Below are positions 1-7,240 of a stretch of DNA of 64,000 bases, piece by piece. The stretch covers positions 1 through 64,000 of the forward strand of contig CALUXV010000003.1 of NCBI GenBank assembly GCA_944324835.1. Reading direction: 5' to 3'. This DNA comes from Candidatus Gastranaerophilales bacterium (GTDB lineage: Bacteria > Cyanobacteriota > Vampirovibrionia > Gastranaerophilales > Gastranaerophilaceae). How positions within the stretch are numbered: position 1 is the first letter of the stretch; every line of letters begins with the position of its first letter. The notes beneath the pieces are model-generated. The model was not told the DNA's origin. It saw nothing but the letters and a program-made list of their open reading frames with translations, and ran no database searches. A program made the position numbers and the translations under genes.

Positions 1-295
1 TCCTCTCAAACCAGCTACTGATCGTCGCCTTGGTAGTCCATTACACCACCAACTAGCTAATCAGATGCAGGCTCATCCTAGAGCACCGGAGTTTTCAAGA
101 ATACCATTTCAGGTACGCTCATATGGGGTATTAGCAGAAGTTTCCCTCTGTTGTCCCCCTCTCTAGGGCAGATTTCCTACATATTACTCACCCGTCCGCC
201 ACTTTCCACTGACCGAAGTCAGCTTCTCGTTCGACTTGCATGTATGAAGCACGCCGCCAGCGTTCGTCCTGAGCCAGGATCAAACTCTCCATTGT
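1..295 (-). rRNA. rrs: 16S ribosomal RNA, 5' portion (truncated by window edge)
   Basis: The reverse complement carries the universal bacterial 27F site (269-288 on the plus strand), followed by the conserved helix sequences GGACGAACGCTGGCGGCGTG and GGCGGACGGGTGAGTAA. The gene runs leftward, so only about the first 290 nt are present. The exact mature 5' end is not marked in the sequence; I placed it a few bases before the GAGTTTGATC block. The rest of the operon lies outside the window. This fragment is the best taxonomic marker here. Confidence 0.97.
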
Positions 296-533
296 CAGAA
301 AGTTTATGTCCATCGTCTATCGAGGGCTAACTCGATAAACTGCTCGACTTCGTTTTATTGCGTTGTCTGTCATTTTCAATGAATCAACAAGTATATTAGT
401 CGTTTTCAGCTATTCTATTTTCAATGTTCAAACAAACATCGTTTTGAGATAGTTGTGTAAACTATTTATATTTACCAGTATCTCTGCCTTTCGGCGGTCG
501 GCAACTTGACTCCTTTGAATCAGCGCCTTTATT
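296..533 (-). other. 16S rRNA leader (transcribed spacer upstream of 16S)
   Basis: This stretch has no ORF and lies between the 16S 5' end and a sigma70-like promoter on the same strand. It contains a hairpin TATCGAG-TTAGCC-CTCGATA (plus-strand 318-337) close to the mature 16S end, of the kind that can take part in rRNA leader folding or processing. That role is inferred; the matching 3' spacer is outside the window. Confidence 0.5.
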
Positions 534-561
534 ATCTTATTCCTTAAATTTATTTTGTCAA
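534..561 (-). promoter_or_regulatory. rRNA operon promoter, sigma70-like
   Basis: Read on the minus strand there is a perfect -35 TTGACA (556-561), a 16-nt spacer and a -10-like TAAGAT (534-539), with an alternative GATAAT three bases further on. It points at the 16S gene about 240 nt away, a normal leader length. The match is by eye; no start site was measured. Confidence 0.55.
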
Positions 562-937
562 GCGATTGTGTTTATTTTAATTTACAATTCTTAAAGCTTA
601 ACTTCCTTAAAATTTCGGCTGTGTTTAACTTTTAAAGTTCGCTTGCCTGTCAGGCAGATATTGCTTAGTCATAATGACTATTTTTATCCTTCCCTTTATC
701 ACATCTCTGTGTCCCAGGCACATTACTTATATTAGTACATCAATTTTTAATTGCAACCATTATTTTTTATGTTTTTCTTAAAAATTTAAAAAAATCAAGA
801 TATAATTGAACTTTAGAGGTTTACAAAACTTAAAAATTATTTCACTTTTTTAAAGAATATTTCCCTTAACTACATGCTCTGAGCATGTTTCACCTGTCAA
901 GCCCCATGACTTTTCTATTTTTTTTATTAAATAAATC
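562..937. other. Intergenic region between rRNA promoter and GGDEF gene
   Basis: AT-rich with no convincing ORF. Two short inverted repeats stand out: TGCCTG-T-CAGGCA (644-656) and ACATGCT-CTG-AGCATGT (872-888). The second lies about 50 bp before the diguanylate cyclase start and could be an operator. It has no T-run after it, so it does not look like a terminator. I see no RNA gene here. Confidence 0.4.
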
Positions 938-1930
938 ATGTACGGGTATGTAAAAATGATGAATTATGCAGTAAATACAAAATATATTGACATAATAAAT
1001 GAATTCAGAGGTTTAATTGACTTCATCAATTATAAAGACGTTCTGATTGAAAAAATGTTCCAGATAATTGATAAACATTTTAATTTCGCTGCGGCCGGAA
1101 TATTTTTTAACAGTCCTGACAATCTGGAAGTAAATTCTCTTGAACTTTTTACCGAAAATATTTCTCTTAATATAAACAATTTAGAACAAAAGTTTTTTAG
1201 CAGCATGGAGAAATACAAACAAATTCTTAAACATAAAACAAACCTGCACATTTTAAAAAGAGATAGTAAAAATATAATTTTAAATAATGAACTTATACTG
1301 CCGTTTATGTTTGATGAAAAGCTAATCGGCGGAATATGTATTTTTTCTGATAAGGATATTTTAAAAGATGAAATTGAAGTATTCAATTTTATAATCAACG
1401 AATTTTTAAGTATTTTCAAACTCAAATATATTTACTCAGAGCAGGTTTTTAAATCATCAATTGACGGATTAACCGGACTCTATAACAGACATCAATTTGA
1501 TATCAGCCTTAATCATGAATTTAACCGCTCTCAAAGATATAAAACGCCATTTAGCCTTGCGATGATAGATATAGACCATTTTAAAAATATAAACGATACA
1601 CTGGGGCATCAATTCGGCGATTTTGTTTTAAAAGAAATATCCCAAATCATACAGCAAGCTTTCAGAAAAACTGATATTGTATACCGTTATGGAGGAGAAG
1701 AGATAGCAATACTCATGCCGGAAACCGATTCGGAACATGCATTTTTGCCGTTAGAAAGGTTAAGGCAGAAAATATCAAGCCATGATTTTGGCGGGGAAAA
1801 TGTTACAGTCAGTATAGGAGTCGCCGGTTACAAGAATAACAACAGTGCATCCGAGATATTAAAAAGTGCGGATAATATGTTATATAAGGCAAAAAATTCA
1901 GGACGTAATAAGGTAGTTGCTAACCAGTGA
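938..1930 (+). CDS. Diguanylate cyclase (GGDEF domain) with N-terminal sensor-like domain
   Basis: Predicted to make cyclic di-GMP from two GTP. The C-terminal half is a complete GGDEF domain. It opens with DGLTGLYNRHQF near residue 175 and has the metal/GTP motif DIDHFKNIND. The active-site loop is GGEEI at residues 252-256, a functional variant of GGDEF. RKTD five residues before it matches the RxxD inhibitory I-site, so product feedback is likely. The first ~165 residues look GAF-like, with no transmembrane segment, so the protein should be cytosolic. There is no good ribosome-binding site at the first ATG; internal ATGs at 956 and 959, preceded by GGG, are possible starts. In a flagellated organism a role in the motile/sessile switch is plausible but inferred. 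Confidence 0.9.
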   Translation: MYGYVKMMNYAVNTKYIDIINEFRGLIDFINYKDVLIEKMFQIIDKHFNFAAAGIFFNSPDNLEVNSLELFTENISLNINNLEQKFFSSMEKYKQILKHKTNLHILKRDSKNIILNNELILPFMFDEKLIGGICIFSDKDILKDEIEVFNFIINEFLSIFKLKYIYSEQVFKSSIDGLTGLYNRHQFDISLNHEFNRSQRYKTPFSLAMIDIDHFKNINDTLGHQFGDFVLKEISQIIQQAFRKTDIVYRYGGEEIAILMPETDSEHAFLPLERLRQKISSHDFGGENVTVSIGVAGYKNNNSASEILKSADNMLYKAKNSGRNKVVANQ

Positions 1931-2019
1931 TTAGTGACAGACTATTAGTAAATCGTGAACAGTACAGCAGGGAAAAGTCGAGCTTTAGCCTGACCTATTG
2001 ACTACTTGCATAACTCTGA

Positions 2020-2066
2020 CAAAAAGAATAATTTGGTGGGCACGCTAACGCTTTGCCCACCCTACA
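2020..2066. repeat. 47-bp dispersed repeat, type A, copy 1
   Basis: Matches 2918-2964 over 47 bp with one mismatch. The right part is palindromic, with arms GGTGGGCA and TGCCCACC around CGCTAACGCTT. A partial third relative (GTAGGGTGGGCACGCTAA) starts at 9081. No coding potential and no transposase; it resembles a REP/MITE-type element. Confidence 0.75.
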
Positions 2067-2077
2067 ACTGAATATTT

Positions 2078-2106
2078 GATGTGGTAAACCTATGGTTTAG
2101 CGCATC
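2078..2106. repeat. Palindromic repeat, type B, copy 1
   Basis: Imperfect hairpin: GATGTGGTAAACC, loop TAT, GGTTTAGCGCATC. A close relative at 2877-2905 keeps the stem through paired changes. In this copy the hairpin follows the type A repeat; in the second locus it precedes it. Confidence 0.6.
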
Positions 2107-2112
2107 TTACCG

Positions 2113-2138
2113 TTTGTATATGTTACGTAATTCGATGA
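2113..2138. repeat. 26-bp dispersed repeat, type C, copy 1
   Basis: TTTGTATATGTTACGTAATT followed by CGATGA. It recurs at 9025-9050 with one difference (CGGTGA). Both copies sit next to other repeats and have no coding potential. Confidence 0.6.
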
Positions 2139-2219
2139 GAAAACCTAAAAAGAAACACAATATCATACCGCAGAATTTAAACATAATTATATTTACTCCT
2201 GTTCCTATCCCATTTTAGA

Positions 2220-2237
2220 ATTAGGCAAATGCCTAAT
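2220..2237. promoter_or_regulatory. 18-bp inverted repeat, candidate operator
   Basis: A perfect palindrome with 8-bp arms (ATTAGGCA and TGCCTAAT) and a 2-bp AA spacer, immediately before the LuxR-type gene. LuxR/FixJ-type HTH proteins bind short dyad sites, so autoregulation is a reasonable inference. The site has no U-run, so it is not a terminator. Confidence 0.45.
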
Positions 2238-2244
2238 ACAAAAT

Positions 2245-2610
2245 TTGCTCCATAATTTATATGATAGAAGAATGAATCGTACAGCCCACATACCATTAAC
2301 CGACAAAGAGAACGACAATAAAAGTATTATCTTAACTAGTAGGGAAATAGAATATTTATCGTTAGTAGCACTGGGATACAAAAACTTGCAAATAGCACAA
2401 ATATTATCGGTTTCTAAAAGTACGGTAAAAAAGACTCTAGAAAAAATTTTCGTTAAACTAAAAGCTAAGGATAGGGCTCATGCTGTTGCTATAGCTTTTG
2501 TTCATAATATTATCTCTGAAAAAATCATAACTAACAATATCGCAATATTCAAAGAAAAAATTAATACTATAAATAGAAATGAAATAGTTAAATCCTATTA
2601 TATAGTATAG
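2245..2610 (+). CDS. Small LuxR/FixJ-type HTH transcriptional regulator
   Basis: A DNA-binding protein consisting almost only of a LuxR C-terminal HTH domain. LTSREIEYLSLVALGYKNLQ (about residues 30-49) is followed by IAQILSVSKSTVKKTLEKIF and KLKAKDRAHAVAIA, the usual four-helix order and spacing. There is no receiver or ligand-binding domain, so it is either a stand-alone regulator or one whose partner is elsewhere. The longest frame starts at TTG 2245; the first ATG is at 2272 (113 aa) and is my preferred start, although neither has a clear ribosome-binding site. A perfect 18-bp palindrome sits just upstream. The ~25 C-terminal residues are basic and unassigned. Confidence 0.82.
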   Translation: MLHNLYDRRMNRTAHIPLTDKENDNKSIILTSREIEYLSLVALGYKNLQIAQILSVSKSTVKKTLEKIFVKLKAKDRAHAVAIAFVHNIISEKIITNNIAIFKEKINTINRNEIVKSYYIV

Positions 2611-2685
2611 TAGGTCAGACTTGTCAATCTAACAATAAATAATATAAGAATGATTGGTAATATTGGATTGATGAAGCCAACCTAC
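2610..2685. repeat. MITE-like imperfect palindrome of 76 bp
   Basis: The ends form an imperfect terminal inverted repeat: GTAGGTCAGACTTGTCAATC on the left, against GTAGGTTGGCTTCATCAATC read inward from the right end. The middle is AT-rich. It starts on the last base of the LuxR-type gene's stop codon and could act as its transcript end. Confidence 0.5.
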
Positions 2686-2876
2686 TTTGCTGTTTTAACC
2701 ACCTTGAGAATTTATCCAGAAGGATTGCATGATTAAACACTTCAGAATTTCCCTGTCACTTAATCACCTATCAAAAGAATTACCCTTCTAACAATTGACT
2801 ATTCACAAGTTCGTAGATTGTAGTAAATTTTAATTGACCGTAACAAAAAAATTTCGGCAATTAAAAGTATTTAAAT

Positions 2877-2905
2877 GATGCGGTAAATCACAGATTTACC
2901 ACATC
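2877..2905. repeat. Palindromic repeat, type B, copy 2
   Basis: Hairpin GATGCGGTAAATC, loop ACA, GATTTACCACATC, nearly perfect. Related to 2078-2106 with compensating stem changes. Confidence 0.6.
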
Positions 2906-2917
2906 CTACTACTCCAA

Positions 2918-2964
2918 CAAAAAGAATAATTTGGTGGGCACGCTAACGCTTTGCCTACCCTACA
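2918..2964. repeat. 47-bp dispersed repeat, type A, copy 2
   Basis: Same 47 bp as 2020-2066 with one C-to-T change, which weakens the palindrome (TGCCTACC instead of TGCCCACC). Confidence 0.75.
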
Positions 2965-3042
2965 CTTATTATACAAAACAGGGGAGGATAGATTTAAACC
3001 AATACAAATATTTACCCCTTTACCCCTTTACCTCTTTACCTC

Positions 3043-3549
3043 TTATTGGTCGGATTCACGGTGTTTATCAATAAGTTTTTCAAAATCGGACGGTTTCACA
3101 CTCTGTATGAACTCTTTAAACTCTTCTGCTTCTTCTTCATCTCTTGCGGAATCCGTAGATACAGAACCGTTCATAAGTACATTAGCTGTTACAAAAATCG
3201 GAGCTTCCGCACGCATTGCAACAGCAATAGCATCAGAAGGACGTGAATCAATTTCTAACGTTTCATCGCCTTTTGTAAGGAATAAAGTTGCGTAATACGT
3301 TTCTTTTTCAACATCATTGATTTCAATTCTGTCGAGTTTATACCCGGTTTTATCAATAATAGAAATAATCAAGTCATGGGTCATCGGGCGTGCAACAGAG
3401 AGTTTTTCAATTTTTCTTATGATTGCACTTGCTTCTGCAGAACCAATCCAGATAGGCAATGCTTTTCTGTTATCCAAATCGTGAAGTACTACAATAGGTG
3501 ATCCTGTTCTTGTATCAAGGGCTATACCCATAACTTTCATTTCTATCAT
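3043..3549 (-). CDS. Bifunctional nuclease family protein (BFN/DUF151)
   Basis: A 168-aa cytosolic protein with the BFN (DUF151) fold over residues 1-135. Family signatures are visible: VVLHDLDNRKALPIWIGSAE near the N-terminus, RPMTHDLI in the middle and SRPSDAIAVAMRAEAPIFV near residue 105. Plant and bacterial members have RNase/DNase activity, but the role in bacteria is poorly defined. The C-terminal ~30 residues form an acidic helix (RDEEEAEEFKEFIQS), common in family members of this length. The gene starts with ATG 40 bp downstream of the stop of the phosphohexomutase gene and may be co-transcribed with it. Confidence 0.85.
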   Translation of the reverse strand: MIEMKVMGIALDTRTGSPIVVLHDLDNRKALPIWIGSAEASAIIRKIEKLSVARPMTHDLIISIIDKTGYKLDRIEINDVEKETYYATLFLTKGDETLEIDSRPSDAIAVAMRAEAPIFVTANVLMNGSVSTDSARDEEEAEEFKEFIQSVKPSDFEKLIDKHRESDQ

Positions 3550-3589
3550 TATTTATATTCCTTATGCTAATTGTAATTTAATAAACTTA

Positions 3590-4978
3590 TTATACACCAA
3601 CTTTTGACATTATATCATCCTGGAGTTTTTTAAGATTTTCTTGAGTATCAGATTCAAAATAAATCCTTAACAGAGGTTCTGTGCCGGAAGGTCTTGCAAG
3701 TATCCAACTCGAATCACCGACATAGATTTTGACACCGTCCAGAGTATTCTTTTCTTTTACCTTCATGCCGGCAACCTCATCAAGGTTAGATACGATATCA
3801 AGAACGGATTTTATTTTGTCCCTGTTATCCAGTTTTAAATCAATTCTGTCATTTACAAAAGAGCATCCGGCAAGCGATTTTATTTCTTTTTGCAAATCAA
3901 CCAAAGATTTTCCGGAATAAGCCATAGCCTCCAAAACCAGAAGATTCGCTAAAATACCGTCTTTTTCCGGAATATGGCCTTTAATACTTAATCCGCCGGA
4001 TTCTTCACCGCCGATGATACAGTCATTATCACGCATTGCCTGTCCGACGTGCTTAAACCCGACTGCGGTTTCTATAACAGGAACATTTAATAATTCTGCA
4101 ACTCTATCCAATAACAGGCTTGCACCAACGGTTTTAACCAGTGAGCCTTCCATATCTTTTTCACCTACGAGGTGAAGAAGTAATATAGAAATAATTTCGT
4201 TTGGAGTAACGTATTCACCTTTTTCATTTATAATTCCAAATCTGTCAGAGTCACCGTCATTTGCAAACCCGACAGCATTGCCGTCCGTTTTTACTTTTTC
4301 GATTAATTCTTTTAAAAATTTTGGTTTAGGTTCAGGCATTCCGCCGCCAAAATTAGGGTCGTGTTCCATATGGAGTGTTGAATACTTGATTCCGTGTCTA
4401 TCAAGTAGTTTATCAAAATAACCGATACTTGCAGCATAAAGCCCGTCAAAAATAATATGCGTATCCAACTCTTTTATGAATTCAAAATCAATGATTGATT
4501 CTATATGTTTATAATATTCTTCTTCAAAGTTTTCCTTTATAACCTCTTTTGATGGAGCATTTGTTTCAAAATCTTTCTCAAGATTTTCAACTAATTTGTC
4601 CGTAATCTCCTGCGTTGCAGGGCCTGCATAATCGGGAATGAATTTTATTCCTAAGTACTCAGGCGGATTGTGTGATGCCGTAAACATAACGGCACATGCG
4701 TTTCTGTCTTTGGCACAAAATGCAAGAACAGGAGTCGGGATAATACGTTCTGAATAATAAACAGTAAATCCTTTCCCCGCAAGAATTTCTGCACATTTCT
4801 GAGAAAATACATCTGCCATATTTCTCGGATCATATCCGATAATTATTTTTTTATCGATTCCATACTCATCAAATACGTATTTACCTATTGCATTTGTAAC
4901 TTTTATAACGTTTTCTTCGTTGAAATCTTTTCCGACAACAGCTCTCCAGCCGTCTGTACCAAATTTTATTTCGCTCAT
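3590..4978 (-). CDS. Alpha-D-phosphohexomutase (phosphoglucomutase/phosphomannomutase family)
   Basis: Interconverts hexose-1-phosphate and hexose-6-phosphate, feeding glycan and cell-envelope synthesis. All four family motifs are present. The phosphoserine loop is TASHNP (Ser102), the Mg2+ loop is DGDSDRFG (241-248), the sugar-specificity loop is GGEESGG (about 323-329), and the phosphate-binding loop is RPSGTEP near residue 430. The length of 462 aa is typical of the PGM/PMM branch; the sugar-loop wording (GEESGG) suggests glucose/mannose rather than glucosamine substrates, but this is not decisive. The start ATG directly follows the upstream cysteine-cluster gene (6 bp gap), so the two form one transcription unit. 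Confidence 0.93.
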   Translation of the reverse strand: MSEIKFGTDGWRAVVGKDFNEENVIKVTNAIGKYVFDEYGIDKKIIIGYDPRNMADVFSQKCAEILAGKGFTVYYSERIIPTPVLAFCAKDRNACAVMFTASHNPPEYLGIKFIPDYAGPATQEITDKLVENLEKDFETNAPSKEVIKENFEEEYYKHIESIIDFEFIKELDTHIIFDGLYAASIGYFDKLLDRHGIKYSTLHMEHDPNFGGGMPEPKPKFLKELIEKVKTDGNAVGFANDGDSDRFGIINEKGEYVTPNEIISILLLHLVGEKDMEGSLVKTVGASLLLDRVAELLNVPVIETAVGFKHVGQAMRDNDCIIGGEESGGLSIKGHIPEKDGILANLLVLEAMAYSGKSLVDLQKEIKSLAGCSFVNDRIDLKLDNRDKIKSVLDIVSNLDEVAGMKVKEKNTLDGVKIYVGDSSWILARPSGTEPLLRIYFESDTQENLKKLQDDIMSKVGV

Positions 4979-4984
4979 ATATTC

Positions 4985-5698
4985 CTATCCCAGTTTCTTT
5001 TTATAAAACGCAATTATATCTTCTCTGGCCTTAATAGACATCGCAAGCTTATTCGCCCCTGTTCTCCACGGCAGATACCCGCATGTTGAAGGCAGAAGTT
5101 TCAGCGGGCTCATAGGGAAATCCCTGCAAAGCAAAGGTCTGTTCTCATAATCAGAACATTTGTTATCCGGAGTGAGTTTTGGACAATAGTAATAATAAAC
5201 TCTCTCATTCGGGTCAAGAAGTTCGCTGGATAATGCAAAATATTCCGGAACAGCCTTTTCTGCTTCTTCTTCCGACTCATATGGAACAAAACAGCTTGTA
5301 AACATTGTTGCAAACTTGTCCCCTCTCATAGCTTTTTGTTTTAATTGTGTATACGAAAACTCACTCACTGCGAGCTTGCAGCATGCACCGCACATATTGC
5401 AGGAGCATTTTGCTTTTCCTTCATTAATCTTTTCTTTCGCTTTCTTTAGTTTTTCTGCGTAAGTTGTTGTAAGATAGGTCAAAGCCTGCATTTGCCAGTT
5501 ATAATAAGGACATCCGCCCGGAAAATCCGAAAAAATATCCGGGTTTTGTATATTACACTTAATACGGCAGGATTTGCAGCTTACATCAGGCTTGAATTTG
5601 TCAATTGCACTTCTTATCATTTCGGCCGCTTCTATAAAGATTTCTTTATAGTTAGCTTCCATTTCTTCATATTGAGTACTTATATCTGCCATACCCAC
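4985..5698 (-). CDS. YkgJ-type cysteine-cluster protein (putative zinc/iron-chelating)
   Basis: Belongs to the CxxCxxCC-type cluster proteins (YkgJ/UPF0153-like). The visible cysteines are CKSCRIKC near residue 40, CSCNMCGACC near 100, then YYCPKLTPDNKCSDYENRPLLCRDFP near 170-195, in the family order. The family is thought to bind Zn or an Fe-S cluster, but its function is unknown. The longest frame starts at GTG 5698; ATG 5692 (MADIST) is an equally good start, and no strong ribosome-binding site separates them. It is followed 6 bp later by the phosphohexomutase gene. A second, shorter family member is encoded at 31996-32541. Confidence 0.8.
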   Translation of the reverse strand: MGMADISTQYEEMEANYKEIFIEAAEMIRSAIDKFKPDVSCKSCRIKCNIQNPDIFSDFPGGCPYYNWQMQALTYLTTTYAEKLKKAKEKINEGKAKCSCNMCGACCKLAVSEFSYTQLKQKAMRGDKFATMFTSCFVPYESEEEAEKAVPEYFALSSELLDPNERVYYYYCPKLTPDNKCSDYENRPLLCRDFPMSPLKLLPSTCGYLPWRTGANKLAMSIKAREDIIAFYKKKLG

Positions 5699-5778
5699 AG
5701 GATAGCATAAATAGCCCCGTACGGCAATGATATTTTCTGTTTGTGATTTTTATAATCCAATATGAAAGGCGGTTAATT

Positions 5779-6159
5779 ATGACGAAAAAATTAGAATTAT
5801 ACAAATGCAATATTTGCGGGAATATAGTGGAAGTCCTTGTATCCGGCATTGGTGATTTGGTTTGCTGCGGAGAAAAAATGGAGCATCTTACACCTAAAAA
5901 TACAGACGATATGACAACAGAAAAACATACTCCGGAAATTGATAATTATAACGAAGGAACTGTTATCAGAATTACCAATCATCCAATGGAAAACGAACAC
6001 TACATAATGTTTCTTCAAGGACAAACGGAAGATAAAAACGAACTGCATATAAAATTCTTTTACCCGAATGAAACTCCCGAAATGAGTCTTGCAGATATTC
6101 ACAACATACGTGAATCAATATCATACTGCAATATCCACGGATTATATGAAAAGAAATAA
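5779..6159 (+). CDS. dfx: Superoxide reductase, desulfoferrodoxin type (two-iron)
   Basis: Reduces superoxide to hydrogen peroxide without producing oxygen, a hallmark of anaerobes. The N-terminal desulforedoxin domain has the four Cys of centre I (CNIC near residues 10-13 and a CC pair near 29-30). The C-terminal domain keeps the centre II ligands: EKHTP, HPMENEHYI and the Cys-His pair CNIHGLY. I start the gene at ATG 5779, preceded by AAAGGCGG. The open frame extends to 5743, but those 12 residues lie before the ribosome-binding site and are absent from the family. At 126 aa it has normal length. A ferritin gene follows after 12 bp, suggesting one oxidative-stress/iron operon. Confidence 0.93.
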   Translation: MTKKLELYKCNICGNIVEVLVSGIGDLVCCGEKMEHLTPKNTDDMTTEKHTPEIDNYNEGTVIRITNHPMENEHYIMFLQGQTEDKNELHIKFFYPNETPEMSLADIHNIRESISYCNIHGLYEKK

Positions 6160-6171
6160 AAGAGGAGAATT

Positions 6172-6654
6172 ATGTTTGACGAAAATATTAACAACTATTT
6201 GAACAATCAAATAAACAAAGAGTTTTATTCAGGCTATCTTTATCTTTCAATGTCAGGATATTTTTATAAAGAAGGCTGCTGCGGTTTTGCACACTGGGCA
6301 AAAAGGAAAGCAGAAGAAAAAATTGAGTCAGGGCTGAAAATTTTTAACTATATACTAGAACGAGGCGGACAGGTAGAACTGAAACAAATCAAAACTCCGG
6401 AAAAAGATTTTAGCGGGCATCTTGATACTCTGGAGAAAATGTATATCAATGAATCCGGGAACTTAAAATCGATTCTTGAAATATACAAAAACATAAAACA
6501 AAATGAAGACAGAGCAACGATGTTATTCATAGATAAGTTTATAAAGAAACAAACAAAACTGAAAGATTCTATAAGACAGCTTATTGATAAAGTCAAAAAA
6601 TACGGCGATGATTATATTAGTATAATGCTGATAAATAAGGAACTACAGAACTAA
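6172..6654 (+). CDS. Ferritin-like protein with an altered ferroxidase centre
   Basis: A 160-aa four-helix-bundle protein that aligns without gaps with E. coli FtnA over most of its length (for example NKEFYSGYLYLSMS and KIFNYI). Iron ligands Glu17, Glu94 and Gln127 are kept. Glu50 is Lys, His53 is Ser and Glu130 is Leu, so the di-iron oxidation site appears broken. It could be an iron-storage shell protein without ferroxidase activity, or a subunit partner of another ferritin. It has a good ribosome-binding site (AGAGGAG) and lies 12 bp after superoxide reductase. Family assignment is firm; the activity is doubtful. Confidence 0.85.
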   Translation: MFDENINNYLNNQINKEFYSGYLYLSMSGYFYKEGCCGFAHWAKRKAEEKIESGLKIFNYILERGGQVELKQIKTPEKDFSGHLDTLEKMYINESGNLKSILEIYKNIKQNEDRATMLFIDKFIKKQTKLKDSIRQLIDKVKKYGDDYISIMLINKELQN

Positions 6655-6730
6655 GAAAAATTTTTCCTTCAATTGAATGATGATAAATAAAACAACATGG
6701 CTCATAATAATCTAGGATGAGGTTATAATT

Positions 6731-7240
6731 ATGAGTGAACCGGTATTATCAAGTATAAATTCGTTATTTCAAGTCGATGGTGCACAAAAGACCAACGGCA
6801 TTGAAGCTTTTGACTTGAATGACGACCGATTCTCAAATATCCTTGACGGAGAACTTGATAAACTTCAAGATGACGATTCAAAACAAAATAATCTGATTGG
6901 GCAGCTTGGTGTTCCTGCAGGACTTAATATTGAAGGTTTTGATTATAACTCGTTTATAGATAATTTAGACCCTTCAGATGCTGTTGATGGCATTGATACT
7001 GATTCTAACATCAAAGATGATAACAAATTTGATTTAGGTTCGCTTGTTGATGATGCGAAAGAAGCATTCTCCCCTGTTGTAGATTCTCTTCTAAACGGAC
7101 AATTAAACCTTGAATCCGGAAACAATGCCAATCCTGTTCAAGCAGTTAAAAACTTCTGGGGGAATCAAGCAAGTAATTTTTACAGCCTGATGGATAAAGA
7201 TGCCGTTAATGATATCTCTGATTTAGTAGCTAAGCTTTAG
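6731..7240 (+). CDS. Hypothetical acidic protein, family not recognised
   Basis: A 169-aa, strongly acidic protein (many Asp/Asn-rich stretches such as DPSDAVDGIDTDSN) with no signal peptide, no membrane segment and no motif I know. The start is supported by a TGAGG ribosome-binding site at 6718-6722. Its 3' end overlaps by 11 bp the convergent gene at 7230. Low Cys content and the Asp-rich composition would suit a calcium-binding or secreted structural protein, but this is only an impression. Confidence 0.65.
   Translation: MSEPVLSSINSLFQVDGAQKTNGIEAFDLNDDRFSNILDGELDKLQDDDSKQNNLIGQLGVPAGLNIEGFDYNSFIDNLDPSDAVDGIDTDSNIKDDNKFDLGSLVDDAKEAFSPVVDSLLNGQLNLESGNNANPVQAVKNFWGNQASNFYSLMDKDAVNDISDLVAKL

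Larger units (their letters stand above)
1931..2219. other. Intergenic region with three dispersed repeats
   Basis: No ORF. It holds three repeat units listed separately: a 47-bp repeat (2020-2066), a palindrome (2078-2106) and a 26-bp repeat (2113-2138). Each recurs elsewhere in the window, at 2918-2964, 2877-2905 and 9025-9050 respectively. The region looks like a landing zone for small non-coding repeats. Confidence 0.6.
2686..3042. other. Intergenic region with repeats and a pyrimidine tract
   Basis: No convincing gene. Contains the second copies of repeats B (2877-2905) and A (2918-2964). Close to the end of the convergent nuclease gene there is a short tandem array of CCCCTTTA-like units (about 3011-3046). 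A similar TTACCCCTTTACCTCTTA string occurs near 38825. Confidence 0.5.

Noticed and set aside
872-888. Terminator hairpin ACATGCT-CTG-AGCATGT
   Set aside because: No T-run after either arm; kept only as a possible operator.
1030-1425. 131-aa minus-strand frame within the GGDEF gene
   Set aside because: Shadow frame, rich in Ile/Phe/Ser as expected from reverse reading of AT-rich code.
2951-3295. 114-aa plus-strand frame over the bifunctional nuclease gene
   Set aside because: Overlaps a recognisable gene on the other strand, runs through a pyrimidine tract, and has no family features.
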